A stretch of DNA of 22,934 nucleotides, taken from positions 1 through 22,934 of the forward strand of contig CAMLDY010000040.1 in assembly GCA_946478895.1 (NCBI GenBank). Direction: 5' to 3'. Shown here in pieces: positions 16,867 through 22,934 of the stretch. The translations under genes and the position numbers were made by a program. Within the stretch, counting starts at the first letter, position 1. Each line of letters begins with the position of its first letter. Below the pieces are notes generated by a model. That model was given only the letters and a program-made list of their open reading frames with translations, had not been told where the DNA came from and did no database searches. This DNA comes from an uncultured Gemmatimonadota bacterium (lineage in GTDB: Bacteria > Gemmatimonadota > Gemmatimonadetes > Gemmatimonadales > Gemmatimonadaceae).

Positions 16867-18186
16867 CTAGGCTGAAATCGCTGCTTGAAGTACAGTGCCG
16901 CGTTCTGGGGTCCTCTCTGACCAGTTCGGGTCCGACGTCGGCGAGGCGAACAGTTTGACGTATTCCGGACTCCGAAGAAGCGAATCGCAGATCATCGGAT
17001 CGAACTGAGTACCGCGAAAGCGCAGCAATTCTTTACGCACTGACGCGGCATCAAGAGCCGCGCGATAAGGGCGGTCGGTCGTCATCGCGTCAATGGTGTC
17101 TGCGAACATGATGATCCTCGATCCTAATGGGATAGAGTCTCCCTTCAATCCGTCAGGATAGCCGGTTCCGTCCCAATTCTCGTGGTGATGGCGAATCAAA
17201 GGTACGACATCCCGAAGCTCAGTGACCTTGCCCGCAAGCTCGGCACTTTTGATCGGGTGTGTCCTCATTATGATCTGTTCTTCAGTAGTTAGCCTTCCGG
17301 GTTTACTCAAGATCGGCCCAAACACCTCATGGATCTTACCTACGTCGTGCAGAAGCGCGGCCGCAGAGATCCGTTCGATGTCTCTAGCGCTAAGTCCCAC
17401 GGCTTTCGCAATAATTCGTGCCTTGTCCGCGACCCGGCGTGAGTGTCCCGATGTGTAGGGGTCCCGCGCCTCGATTGCTGCGACCATTAGCTCTAATAGT
17501 TCTCTATTGGTTTGCTCCAGCTGACCGGTAACCTTGTAAAGCTGACGGATTCCGAGCAGCGGAACGGCAAATATGAAAGCGCCGACGAAATGATACTGAG
17601 TATATGTCCAGACAAAGAACAGAATCGCAGGAAGAGACAGAAAATCGTAAGGCAGAGCGCTAAGAGTATTCTCCTTCCAAATGACCCAGGGACTTCGCTC
17701 ACCAACAATACCAAGTGCGCCGCTAACGCAAATGGAATTTGTCGTGAAGAAAACGAGAAATAGCGCGAACAGCGAAAGGGAGCTCGAGTCTGCAATACTT
17801 TGAAGGGGAATGCCGCCGAACGCGCGGTAAGCGAGGATCGCTAGTGATAAGGCAAACGCCTCTTGCGCCGGGTTGAAGATTGTCCTGAGCGCCTTGCGCT
17901 TTGCGACGATCTGGCCCGCCAGAGAGGAGGCGATTACCGCAATAACGCTAACCCAATTTGGGGCAATTGCGGCACTTGCGAGAACCGGAATGAATGACAC
18001 AGATCCCGTCGAACCTTTGCCCGTCCGGTAGCTAAGCAGCGAACTAAGCACGCTAATGACGCCGAAAGTGAGCGCCGCTCGTGCAAAATCAGGGTTGAAC
18101 GCAGGATCTGTTACGAACAGAAACGCGCTGGCCCCGATGGCTGCAACGACCACAAGCGAGACGTACCGGACGATCGGACTAGTCAT
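16867..18186 (-). CDS. Membrane-bound HD-GYP domain phosphodiesterase
   Basis: About 439 residues. The N-terminal half has roughly seven or eight hydrophobic helices (to about residue 222) and forms a membrane sensor-like module of a kind often fused to HD-GYP domains in this sort of bacterium. A short linker helix (QLEQTNRELLELMVAAIEARDPYT) follows. The HD-GYP domain then has SGHSRRVADKARIIA, H281-D282-VGK285, the HHENWDGTGYPDG motif (GYP at 343-345) and ADTIDAMTTDRPYR, numbered from an in-frame TTG at 18189. All metal and GYP residues are present, so hydrolysis of cyclic di-GMP (or a related dinucleotide) is expected. The start is uncertain: ATG 18186 or TTG 18189, neither with a close Shine-Dalgarno. 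A short upstream ORF with a very strong one may couple translation. Confidence 0.93.
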   Translation of the reverse strand: MTSPIVRYVSLVVVAAIGASAFLFVTDPAFNPDFARAALTFGVISVLSSLLSYRTGKGSTGSVSFIPVLASAAIAPNWVSVIAVIASSLAGQIVAKRKALRTIFNPAQEAFALSLAILAYRAFGGIPLQSIADSSSLSLFALFLVFFTTNSICVSGALGIVGERSPWVIWKENTLSALPYDFLSLPAILFFVWTYTQYHFVGAFIFAVPLLGIRQLYKVTGQLEQTNRELLELMVAAIEARDPYTSGHSRRVADKARIIAKAVGLSARDIERISAAALLHDVGKIHEVFGPILSKPGRLTTEEQIIMRTHPIKSAELAGKVTELRDVVPLIRHHHENWDGTGYPDGLKGDSIPLGSRIIMFADTIDAMTTDRPYRAALDAASVRKELLRFRGTQFDPMICDSLLRSPEYVKLFASPTSDPNWSERTPERGTVLQAAISA

Positions 18187-18213
18187 CAAAAAAGAGAAAA
18201 CCCCCGCACTCGG

Positions 18214-18264
18214 CTACCACCACTGGGTATCTGGGAAACAGAACCTCAAAAAGGCAGCAAACAT
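18214..18264 (-). CDS. 16-codon leader ORF upstream of the HD-GYP gene
   Basis: ATG at 18264 opens MFAAFLRFCFPDTQWW and ends with TAG at 18216-18214, 27 nt before the HD-GYP ATG. Upstream is GGGAGGTG (18278-18271), an uninterrupted complement of the 16S anti-Shine-Dalgarno at ideal 8-nt spacing and the strongest ribosome site in the window. The HD-GYP gene itself lacks one. The peptide is strongly aromatic (four Phe, two Trp). It could be a regulatory leader or arrest peptide, or a device for translational coupling. No known family is recognised; translation is inferred from the ribosome site alone. Confidence 0.5.
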   Translation of the reverse strand: MFAAFLRFCFPDTQWW

Positions 18265-18289
18265 TCGCGTCACCTCCCTAAACGTCAGT

Positions 18290-18314
18290 CGCATTGTGCA
18301 TCCGCATCAATGCG
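18290..18314. repeat. Inverted repeat in the HD-GYP leader
   Basis: CGCATTG (18290-18296) and its exact complement CAATGCG (18308-18314) are separated by 11 bp. It lies 12 bp upstream of the Shine-Dalgarno of the 16-codon leader ORF. It could be an operator or an RNA hairpin in the leader. No known riboswitch core could be matched to the surrounding sequence. Confidence 0.4.
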
Positions 18315-18358
18315 CTACTAGGTTGGCTCCGCTCGTGTAACTATGCCTGCCCGCTCAA

Positions 18359-18388
18359 CTCGTCTCTTAGCCGGGACGGGGGTTTTTT
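18359..18388 (+). terminator. Possible intrinsic terminator on the plus strand
   Basis: CTCGTCTC (18359-18366) can pair with GGGACGGG (18373-18380), with two G-U pairs and a 6-nt loop, followed by GG and TTTTTT (18383-18388). No plus-strand gene precedes it. It would end an unannotated plus-strand RNA, or it may be incidental structure in the HD-GYP leader. Confidence 0.4.
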
Positions 18389-18513
18389 AATTTCCTTTTA
18401 GGATCCGTGTTAAGGGTTAAACAGCTTTCCTCTTACGATCCGTTCTTTTTACCAGGTCGATTCGACCCGCTTTCAACTTCAACTTCTATCCTGCACCGAG
18501 TCCTCGGACTCGC
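18389..18513. other. Short intergenic stretch with two palindromes
   Basis: Contains GGTCGA-T-TCGACC (18455-18467) and CGAGTC-CTCG-GACTCG (18497-18512). The second starts 1 bp after the stop of the 18514 gene and may act as a 3' hairpin for that message, although no T tract follows on either strand. Together with the leader region 18190-18388, this makes 324 bp without a conventional gene. Confidence 0.4.
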
Positions 18514-19239
18514 TTACTCTACCTGATCGACCCACCGGTTTGTCGCGGCCAGCACCGCTAGCGCGGCCGCCGTCTCGGCGCTGCCCTTGATCTCACAATT
18601 TCCCACCAGCAGCTGGCTGTCCCGCCCAGCCCGAACCGTCACTCCCACGAACACGTACTCGCGGTCGAAGGCGTCCATCACCTTCACTCCCTCCACCGCC
18701 AGCTGTCCATCCCTGCCCTCCGCCGAGCCGATCGCGAATACCGTCGCGCGCGCGGCGAGATCGAGTCGGGACCTGTCCCCCTCGATTCCATGGGCTTCAC
18801 CTATGTACGACTCCTCACCCTTCCGCAGCGTAACTCTGCAGCTCACACCCTTCGACCGCGACCCGCGTACCTCGACATCCTCGAAGTACAGCCGCCGCGC
18901 CGTATAGCGCCTCACCCCGCCGTCCGGGGTTAACCCTACCGTGAATTGACTGTGCGGCGTCGGCCGAGCCGCCTGGGGCTTGGGCTTCGCCTCGCTCGTT
19001 ATCGCTACGGAAATTTTTCGGTGGTCCACCCGCATCGCCAAATGCGCCATCAGCGCACTCTCGATGTTCCGCACCACCTGCTTCGGCGTTAGCTCTGCCG
19101 TCGTCAGAACGTGGATCTGCTCCACCGCCCCGCTCTCGCTCTCGATGATCTTTGCCGAGACCACGCCCGGTAGCGTAAGGATCAGCTCCTCTGCGCGTTT
19201 AATCGGAAGGACGCTGCCGGCGATGTTGTTCAAATTCAA
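18514..19239 (-). CDS. Conserved-looking protein of unknown function
   Basis: 241 residues. No signal peptide or membrane segment is seen, so it is probably cytoplasmic. An N-terminal alpha/beta domain (about 15-82) reads RAEELILTLPGVVSAKIIES, then LTPKQVVRNIESALM and MRVDHRKISVAI, an ACT-like or BON-like rhythm. A Pro/Ala-rich linker (84-96) follows, then a C-terminal alpha/beta domain (about 110-235) with RRLYFEDVEVRGSRSKGVSC, EAHGIEGDRSRLDLAARAT and ETAAALAVLAATNRWV. I recall the VDHRKIS-type segment from uncharacterised bacterial proteins but cannot name a function. It is transcribed alone, with a long 247-bp upstream region carrying repeated motifs. The lead Met is at 19239 without an obvious Shine-Dalgarno. 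Confidence 0.75.
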   Translation of the reverse strand: MNLNNIAGSVLPIKRAEELILTLPGVVSAKIIESESGAVEQIHVLTTAELTPKQVVRNIESALMAHLAMRVDHRKISVAITSEAKPKPQAARPTPHSQFTVGLTPDGGVRRYTARRLYFEDVEVRGSRSKGVSCRVTLRKGEESYIGEAHGIEGDRSRLDLAARATVFAIGSAEGRDGQLAVEGVKVMDAFDREYVFVGVTVRAGRDSQLLVGNCEIKGSAETAAALAVLAATNRWVDQVE

Positions 19240-19276
19240 TTGTCTGCGGGTTTTTGATGCTGGTGGAAACGGTTGG

Positions 19277-19367
19277 CCAATATTGCAGACGACTGTCCGT
19301 TAATCAAGCAAAAATTCGGTTCGCGACGCGCTAAATCGCTCCAACCCAACATTTTGCCGACTGTCCG
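19277..19367. repeat. Two-copy direct repeat upstream of the 19239 gene
   Basis: Copies at 19277-19299 and 19346-19367 on the plus strand both run CCAAYATT, a short variable stretch, then the identical CGACTGTCCG (19290-19299 and 19358-19367). The core GACTGTC is itself a small odd-centred palindrome. It lies 38-128 bp upstream of the 19239 start, suggesting paired regulator sites. The regulator is unknown. Confidence 0.45.
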
Positions 19368-19381
19368 CGAATTTCGGGCGG

Positions 19382-19425
19382 CAGAGATGTCGATTTCATA
19401 TCACCGCACTGCCAGTTTCTTATCA
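19382..19425 (-). repeat. 22-bp tandem repeat element (two units), second copy of the 8885-8928 element
   Basis: On the minus strand, units 19425-19404 and 19403-19382 both begin TGATA and carry AAA at positions 8-10, G at 13, CA at 15-16 and C at 20. All four units in the window keep these bases, and the TGATA-to-TGATA spacing is exactly 22 bp at both loci. Here it lies about 145-185 bp upstream of the 19239 gene and downstream of the RtcB operon. Confidence 0.55.
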
Positions 19426-19486
19426 GTGCCCCGACATCCCCGCGCGATCCGGCGCTACCGTCGCGCTCCGTCGTAAAGCGGAAATC

Positions 19487-20188
19487 TCAGCGCTTGACCG
19501 GCTCGCCGCTCTCCACCGCCGGCTGTGCTGCCCGCGGAGTCAGCTGCGCATCGGAGAGCAGCTTCGTCACGAAGCGCTGGCCTTCCGACACCCGCTCGAT
19601 CTCGATCGCGATCGCGTCCACTCCGTTCTCCAGTCGCTCGAGTCGGAGCGTTGTGTCGTCGCCGGTCCTGGGCGCCGCCGCCGGATGCTTGCCCCGCCTG
19701 CGCCAGCCAAAAAAGCGGCGGATGGCGAAGACCACCACCACAAAGCCGAACACCATCGAGCCGCCGACCGCCATGCCTTCCTCGAAGTTGTCGTAGCTCG
19801 GCGGCGGCACCTCGGTGGACGCCACCAGCGCGCCGGACGCCAGCGAGAGCTGCTGGCCCGTCGTCGCCAGATCGCTCTCCAGCTGGAGGATGCGCTTGTC
19901 GAGCAGCTGGATCCTCGCCTCCAACCCGGACCTTGCCGCGTCCGGCCCGGTGGTCGTGAGCTGCCGGACGAGTCCCGCGCGCCGATCGGTCACGTTTTCC
20001 AGCTGGTCGGAGATCTGCGAGCGCTGCGCCTTGAGCGCGCGCACTTCGTCGCGGGTTTGCGGAATCGGCAGCGCCTGCGATTTTCCGTCGGCGCCGACGT
20101 ACACGAAAGTCGCGGGCGCCGGCGGCGCGGGCGGCGGCGTGACCGCCGTGGGCGTCTGAATCTGTGTAGAGGTCTGCATGAGCGTCAT
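19487..20188 (-). CDS. Coiled-coil membrane protein, tandem paralogue B
   Basis: 233 residues, starting MTLMQTSTQIQTPTAV at ATG 20188, 2 bp after the stop of its paralogue. The layout is a Pro/Ala-rich N-terminus and a coiled coil (about 45-120: DEVRALKAQRSQISDQLENV and LDKRILQLESDLATTGQQL). One transmembrane helix follows near 137-155 (VGGSMVFGFVVVVFAIRRFF), then a basic stretch and a C-terminal coil with DAIAIEIERVSEGQRFVTKL. The open frame extends upstream to 21193 through RtcB, but that part is off-frame shadow. It closely resembles the preceding gene product throughout, a recent-looking tandem duplication. Both are probably in one operon with RtcB. The family is uncharacterised to my knowledge. 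Confidence 0.8.
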   Translation of the reverse strand: MTLMQTSTQIQTPTAVTPPPAPPAPATFVYVGADGKSQALPIPQTRDEVRALKAQRSQISDQLENVTDRRAGLVRQLTTTGPDAARSGLEARIQLLDKRILQLESDLATTGQQLSLASGALVASTEVPPPSYDNFEEGMAVGGSMVFGFVVVVFAIRRFFGWRRRGKHPAAAPRTGDDTTLRLERLENGVDAIAIEIERVSEGQRFVTKLLSDAQLTPRAAQPAVESGEPVKR

Positions 20189-20190
20189 GG

Positions 20191-20859
20191 CTACCGCGGC
20201 GCTGGTTCTACGCCGCGCGACTCCGCCAGCAATTTCGTCACGAAGCGCTGGCCCTCCGAAACGCGCTCGATCTCGATCGCAATCGCATCCATCCCCTGCT
20301 CCAGGCGCTGCAACCGCTGCGACGAGTCGCTGTCGAGTGCGCCGGCACGAGCGGGCACGGCGCGGCGCTTCCAGCGACGCCGCAGGAACAGCAGCACGAA
20401 CGACATGAAGAAGAGCGCGCTGAACCCGCCCGCCGCCAGTCCTTCCCCGAAATCGGTGCTGTCGCCGCCGCGATCGTTCCATTGTCCGGCGCTGGCGAGC
20501 ACTTCCGGCGAGACCATCGACAGCTCCCGGCCCGTCCTCGCAAGATCGCTCTCGAGCTGGAGGATCCGCTGGTCGAGGATGTCGAGTCTCGCCTGCAGAC
20601 CCTGCCGCGCCGATTCGGTCGGGGTCCCCGCCAGCTCGCGCGCGATGTCCGTGCGCCGCGACGAGACGTTGTCCAGCTGGTCGCCGATCTGTGAGCGCTG
20701 CTCCTGGAGCGCGCGAACTTCGTCGGCCGTCTTCGGAATCTGTAGCGCCTCGGCCCCTTCGGGTCCTACGAGCTGGAACCTGGCGCCGCGTGGCAGCGCC
20801 GGCACTACCACCGGCGCCGGGGATGGTTTGGTCTGGGTGACTGTCTGCATGAAGGTCAT
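20191..20859 (-). CDS. Coiled-coil membrane protein, tandem paralogue A
   Basis: 222 residues, starting MTFMQTVTQTKPSPAP with GAGGA about 5 nt upstream. The coiled coil (about 45-118) has the pattern DEVRALQEQRSQIGDQLDNV and LDQRILQLESDLARTGREL. One membrane helix lies near 143-160 (GFSALFFMSFVLLFLRRRW), followed by a basic stretch and the C-terminal coil LQRLEQGMDAIAIEIERV continuing through SEGQRFVTKLL, identical to the paralogue there. With a coil on each side of a single helix, it may be a membrane-attached scaffold or sensor that oligomerises. It starts 27 bp after the rtcB-like stop, so it is probably co-transcribed. Function unknown. Confidence 0.8.
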   Translation of the reverse strand: MTFMQTVTQTKPSPAPVVVPALPRGARFQLVGPEGAEALQIPKTADEVRALQEQRSQIGDQLDNVSSRRTDIARELAGTPTESARQGLQARLDILDQRILQLESDLARTGRELSMVSPEVLASAGQWNDRGGDSTDFGEGLAAGGFSALFFMSFVLLFLRRRWKRRAVPARAGALDSDSSQRLQRLEQGMDAIAIEIERVSEGQRFVTKLLAESRGVEPAPR

Positions 20860-20886
20860 ACGATTCCTCGGCGCCGCGGGTTACAG

Positions 20887-22110
20887 TCAATCCTTGTACG
20901 GATCGTACTCGTTCTCGCCCGCCATCACCACAATCAACGGCCTCAGGGTGTGCAGAACCCGCACCGTCTGACCCTGCGCGGCGAGCACTGCCGGCAGCCG
21001 GCGGTACGCCTGCGGCGCTTCGTCGAGCCCGCCGCCCCGCAGAATGATTCCCTTGGGGCCGAGCCAGTCGTTGACCATCTCCCAGGAGACTTTCCCCGGC
21101 GAGACGATGCGCGCCTTCGCCCCCCAGCCTTTCGTCTTGCCGCGCGCTTCGGTGCGCGACATCACCCGTCCCGCGCCGTGCACCGTCGACCACAACGCCG
21201 CTTCCGATTTCTCCGGCGCCTCGCGGGTACCCTCGAGAATCACCGCGTCGTCGCCCATCGATCCGCCGACGAATCCGCGCTGTCCCGGAAACGCCGGCGT
21301 CGCGCCCTTACGCACGACGACCAGCTCCTCGCCGCCGTGCTGTTCCTTCCAGGCGAAGTTGTGATGATTGTGGACGAGATCGAGCTCTCTGCCCCCTAAT
21401 ATCGAGACGACTTTTCGCGCCACCCATTCCCTGCCCGCGTAAGCGTATCGTCCGCCCAGCTCCATCAGCGACCAGTAGGCGTCGCCGAGTGGGTTCGAGA
21501 GATCGAGCAGCACCTCGCGCTCGGGGACGCGGGTGCCCCACTTCTCGTTCATCGACAGCGCCAGCATCCCCGACGCGACGGTGTGCCCGAAACCGCGCGA
21601 GCCGAAGTGCACACCGACCCAGATGCGCCCCCTCTCGTCGGCGAAGACATCGACGTAGTGATTGCCGCTGCCAACCGTGCCGAGCTGCTCGGCGGCTTTT
21701 TTCTTCAGCTCCGACGCCGCCTTATCGGGAATCGCCGCCCACGCCGGATCGTCGATGATCTCACCCGCGTCGGGCGCGTCGCTCGCGCGATTGGTGAGTC
21801 CGACGCCAAACGAGATCGTGCGCTGGATCTGGTTGGCGATGCGCTCCAGCTCGTCACGCGAGTAGTCGGTGATCATGCGGTCGGTCATGATGGCGGCGTT
21901 GCCGCAGGCGATGTCGAACCCGACGCCGACCACCGACACCTTGTTGCGGTACGCCGCGACGCCGCCGATCGGCATCACGTACCCGGTGTGGCCGTCCGCC
22001 ATCAATGCCACCCGCTCGGCGCGGCTCGCTACGTCGCGAAGCTGGGCGAGGGTTTTTTCATCGTGCGACCCGAAGATCGCTTCGTTCGACGGCGCCGGCG
22101 TGGACGACAT
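20887..22110 (-). CDS. rtcB: RtcB-family RNA-splicing ligase
   Basis: 407 residues. RtcB joins RNA 2',3'-cyclic phosphate or 3'-phosphate ends to 5'-OH ends using GTP and Mn2+. Visible motifs: MADGHTGYVMPIGGVA (D39, H41), GFDIACGN (D66, C69 metal ligands), GSGNHYVDV (N150, H151), VHFGSRGFGH (H168), VHNHHNFA (H247/H249 region), RKGATPAFPGQRGFVGGSMG and HGAGR with H311 as the guanylylated histidine. The C-terminus has DEAPQAYRRL. The GFDIACG and VHFGSRG versions differ slightly from the usual VDIGCG and HSGSRG, placing it in a divergent RtcB subgroup, but no catalytic residue is missing. It starts 6 bp after the sigma54 activator stop, an arrangement reminiscent of E. coli rtcR-rtcBA, although there the activator is divergent and carries a CARF domain. 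Confidence 0.9.
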   Translation of the reverse strand: MSSTPAPSNEAIFGSHDEKTLAQLRDVASRAERVALMADGHTGYVMPIGGVAAYRNKVSVVGVGFDIACGNAAIMTDRMITDYSRDELERIANQIQRTISFGVGLTNRASDAPDAGEIIDDPAWAAIPDKAASELKKKAAEQLGTVGSGNHYVDVFADERGRIWVGVHFGSRGFGHTVASGMLALSMNEKWGTRVPEREVLLDLSNPLGDAYWSLMELGGRYAYAGREWVARKVVSILGGRELDLVHNHHNFAWKEQHGGEELVVVRKGATPAFPGQRGFVGGSMGDDAVILEGTREAPEKSEAALWSTVHGAGRVMSRTEARGKTKGWGAKARIVSPGKVSWEMVNDWLGPKGIILRGGGLDEAPQAYRRLPAVLAAQGQTVRVLHTLRPLIVVMAGENEYDPYKD

Positions 22111-22116
22111 CGATCG

Positions 22117-22934
22117 TCAGCGCGCGACGGCGAGCTCGTCGGGCGCGATACCGTAGTCGCGAAGCTTTCTGTACAACGTGCGCTCGCCGATGTCGAGCAT
22201 CTCGGCCGCCTTCCTTCGATTGCCGCGCGTCTCTCTGAGCGCCGCTTCGATCGCGGCGCGCTCGATCTCCGCCATCGTCATGCCCGGAGTGACCGTGACG
22301 GTCGTCGGCGGAGCGGGCTGGTCGGGCGGCTCGATGGCGCGCGACACCGCTGCCGAAGCGATTGCCGGCGGCGGATGCACCTCGCCCACCCAGCGCCCAT
22401 CGCGCTGCTCGTCGTCCATCCGGCGGCGCAGCTCCTCGACCTGGAGTCGCAGCTCCAGCATGCTCCTCACCAAAAACTCGAGCTCCCTTCCCTCGGCGCC
22501 GACGGCGCCGCGCACCAGCGGGCCGACGTGCACGGGTAGGAATCGCGCCGAGCCGCCCTCGCGAATCGCGCGCGGAATGTCGTCGGGGCCGATCTCGCGG
22601 CCGGGCGCCAGCACCACCATGCTCTCGACGAGATTGCGGAGCTCGCGGACGTTGCCGGGCCACGGGTAGCTCATGAGAATCTCCATCGCTTCGCCGGAGA
22701 TACCACGGAATGGCCGGTCGTGCTGCGACGAGAATTCTCTGATGAAGCGGCGCACCAGGAGCGGGATGTCCTCGCGCCGATCGCGGAGCGGCGGGAGATA
22801 GATGCTCAGCACGTTGAGGCGATAATAGAGATCCGCGCGGAACAATCCCTCTTCCACGCTCTCGCGGAGCGGACGATTGGTCGCGGCGACGACTCTGACA
22901 TCGATCGGGATCGCCGTCGTTCCGCCGACGCGAG
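22117..22934 (-). CDS. Sigma54-dependent transcriptional activator (N-terminal part outside window)
   Basis: The visible 272 or so codons are the C-terminal part of a bacterial enhancer-binding protein. The frame enters from the window end with RVGGTTAIPIDVRVVAATNR, then LREsVEEGLFRADLYYRLNV, LPPLRDRREDIPLLVRRFI and SYPWPGNVRELRNLVESMVV, the second half of the AAA+ domain with sensor and arginine-finger regions. An unusual linker of about 110 residues follows, with a helical stretch ELEFLVRSMLELRLQVEELR and a Pro-rich part. The C-terminus is a Fis-type helix-turn-helix (MAEIERAAIEAALRETRGNR, then KAAEMLDIGERTLYRKL). Walker A, GAFTGA and any sensory domain lie outside. The stop is 6 bp before rtcB. 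It probably activates a sigma54 promoter, perhaps its own operon. Confidence 0.92.
   Translation of the reverse strand, partial: RVGGTTAIPIDVRVVAATNRPLRESVEEGLFRADLYYRLNVLSIYLPPLRDRREDIPLLVRRFIREFSSQHDRPFRGISGEAMEILMSYPWPGNVRELRNLVESMVVLAPGREIGPDDIPRAIREGGSARFLPVHVGPLVRGAVGAEGRELEFLVRSMLELRLQVEELRRRMDDEQRDGRWVGEVHPPPAIASAAVSRAIEPPDQPAPPTTVTVTPGMTMAEIERAAIEAALRETRGNRRKAAEMLDIGERTLYRKLRDYGIAPDELAVAR

Noticed and set aside
18190..18390. Cyclic di-GMP riboswitch in the HD-GYP leader
   Set aside because: I looked for the class I core elements on both strands and did not find them. The leader is structured but of unknown type.
19382..19425. 22-bp element as a sigma54 (-24/-12) promoter
   Set aside because: A TGGCA is present, but the required GC-containing -12 element at the right spacing is missing.
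8885..19425. The two 22-bp elements as direct repeats flanking a mobile element
   Set aside because: Their differences are spread through the units as expected for a conserved binding motif. No transposase or integrase lies between them, and each is itself a two-unit tandem.
20194..21193. 568-residue minus-strand protein ending at 19487
   Set aside because: The upstream part is low-complexity Arg/Gly/Ala shadow of paralogue A and the RtcB gene. The real gene starts at 20188.
1..22934. CRISPR array, tRNA or rRNA gene
   Set aside because: No regularly spaced repeat-spacer structure and no tRNA or rRNA signature was recognised by eye on either strand.

Overview
The window looks like chromosomal DNA from a GC-rich, soil-type bacterium, most likely a member of Gemmatimonadota or a related Acidobacteriota-like lineage. 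This is inferred from a PadR/ADOP permease/HlyD/ABC cassette, a sigma54 activator and coiled-coil membrane proteins of a style common there. No rRNA or tRNA is present to settle it. All coding genes are on the minus strand except two (5061-6326). The flanks (1-6330 and 18500-22934) look very GC-rich. The blocks 6450-8900 and 10430-18400 look visibly poorer in GC and carry accessory-type genes, which suggests acquired DNA.

Layout in transcription order. (a) 4898 to <1, minus: a MacAB-like efflux operon of PadR regulator, ADOP-type permease, HlyD/MacA adaptor and ABC ATPase (cut by the window edge). It is driven by a near-consensus promoter embedded in three 15-bp direct repeats, giving a leaderless or nearly leaderless PadR start. 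(b) 5061-6326, plus: a lipoprotein and a GNAT acetyltransferase. (c) 8802-6454, minus: three exported proteins, the first a lipoprotein with a JAB/MPN (JAMM-like) C-terminal domain. (d) 10321-8930, minus: an exported class C beta-lactamase-family serine hydrolase. (e) 13202-10435, minus: the most striking locus, a two-gene short prokaryotic Argonaute operon. An HNH-nuclease/APAZ protein overlaps by ATGA a 475-residue MID-PIWI protein whose PIWI catalytic aspartates are missing. (f) 16532-13710, minus: a single-chain MmeI-like type IIL restriction-modification enzyme, so (e) and (f) form a small defence island. (g) 18186-16867, minus: a membrane HD-GYP phosphodiesterase preceded by a leader containing a 16-codon ORF with a perfect Shine-Dalgarno, and followed by a strong terminator. 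(h) 19239-18514, minus: a conserved-looking unknown protein. (i) 22934 to 19487, minus: a probable operon of sigma54 activator (cut by the window end), RtcB-like RNA ligase and two tandemly duplicated coiled-coil membrane proteins.

How they work together. The pAgo should be guided by a small nucleic acid and license the partner HNH nuclease upon recognising invader nucleic acid. The MmeI-like enzyme would cut incoming DNA lacking the host methylation. The RtcB operon suggests an RNA-repair response under sigma54 control. Two loci (upstream of 8802 and of 19239) share an unexplained 22-bp tandem-repeat element, a candidate operator for a common regulator.
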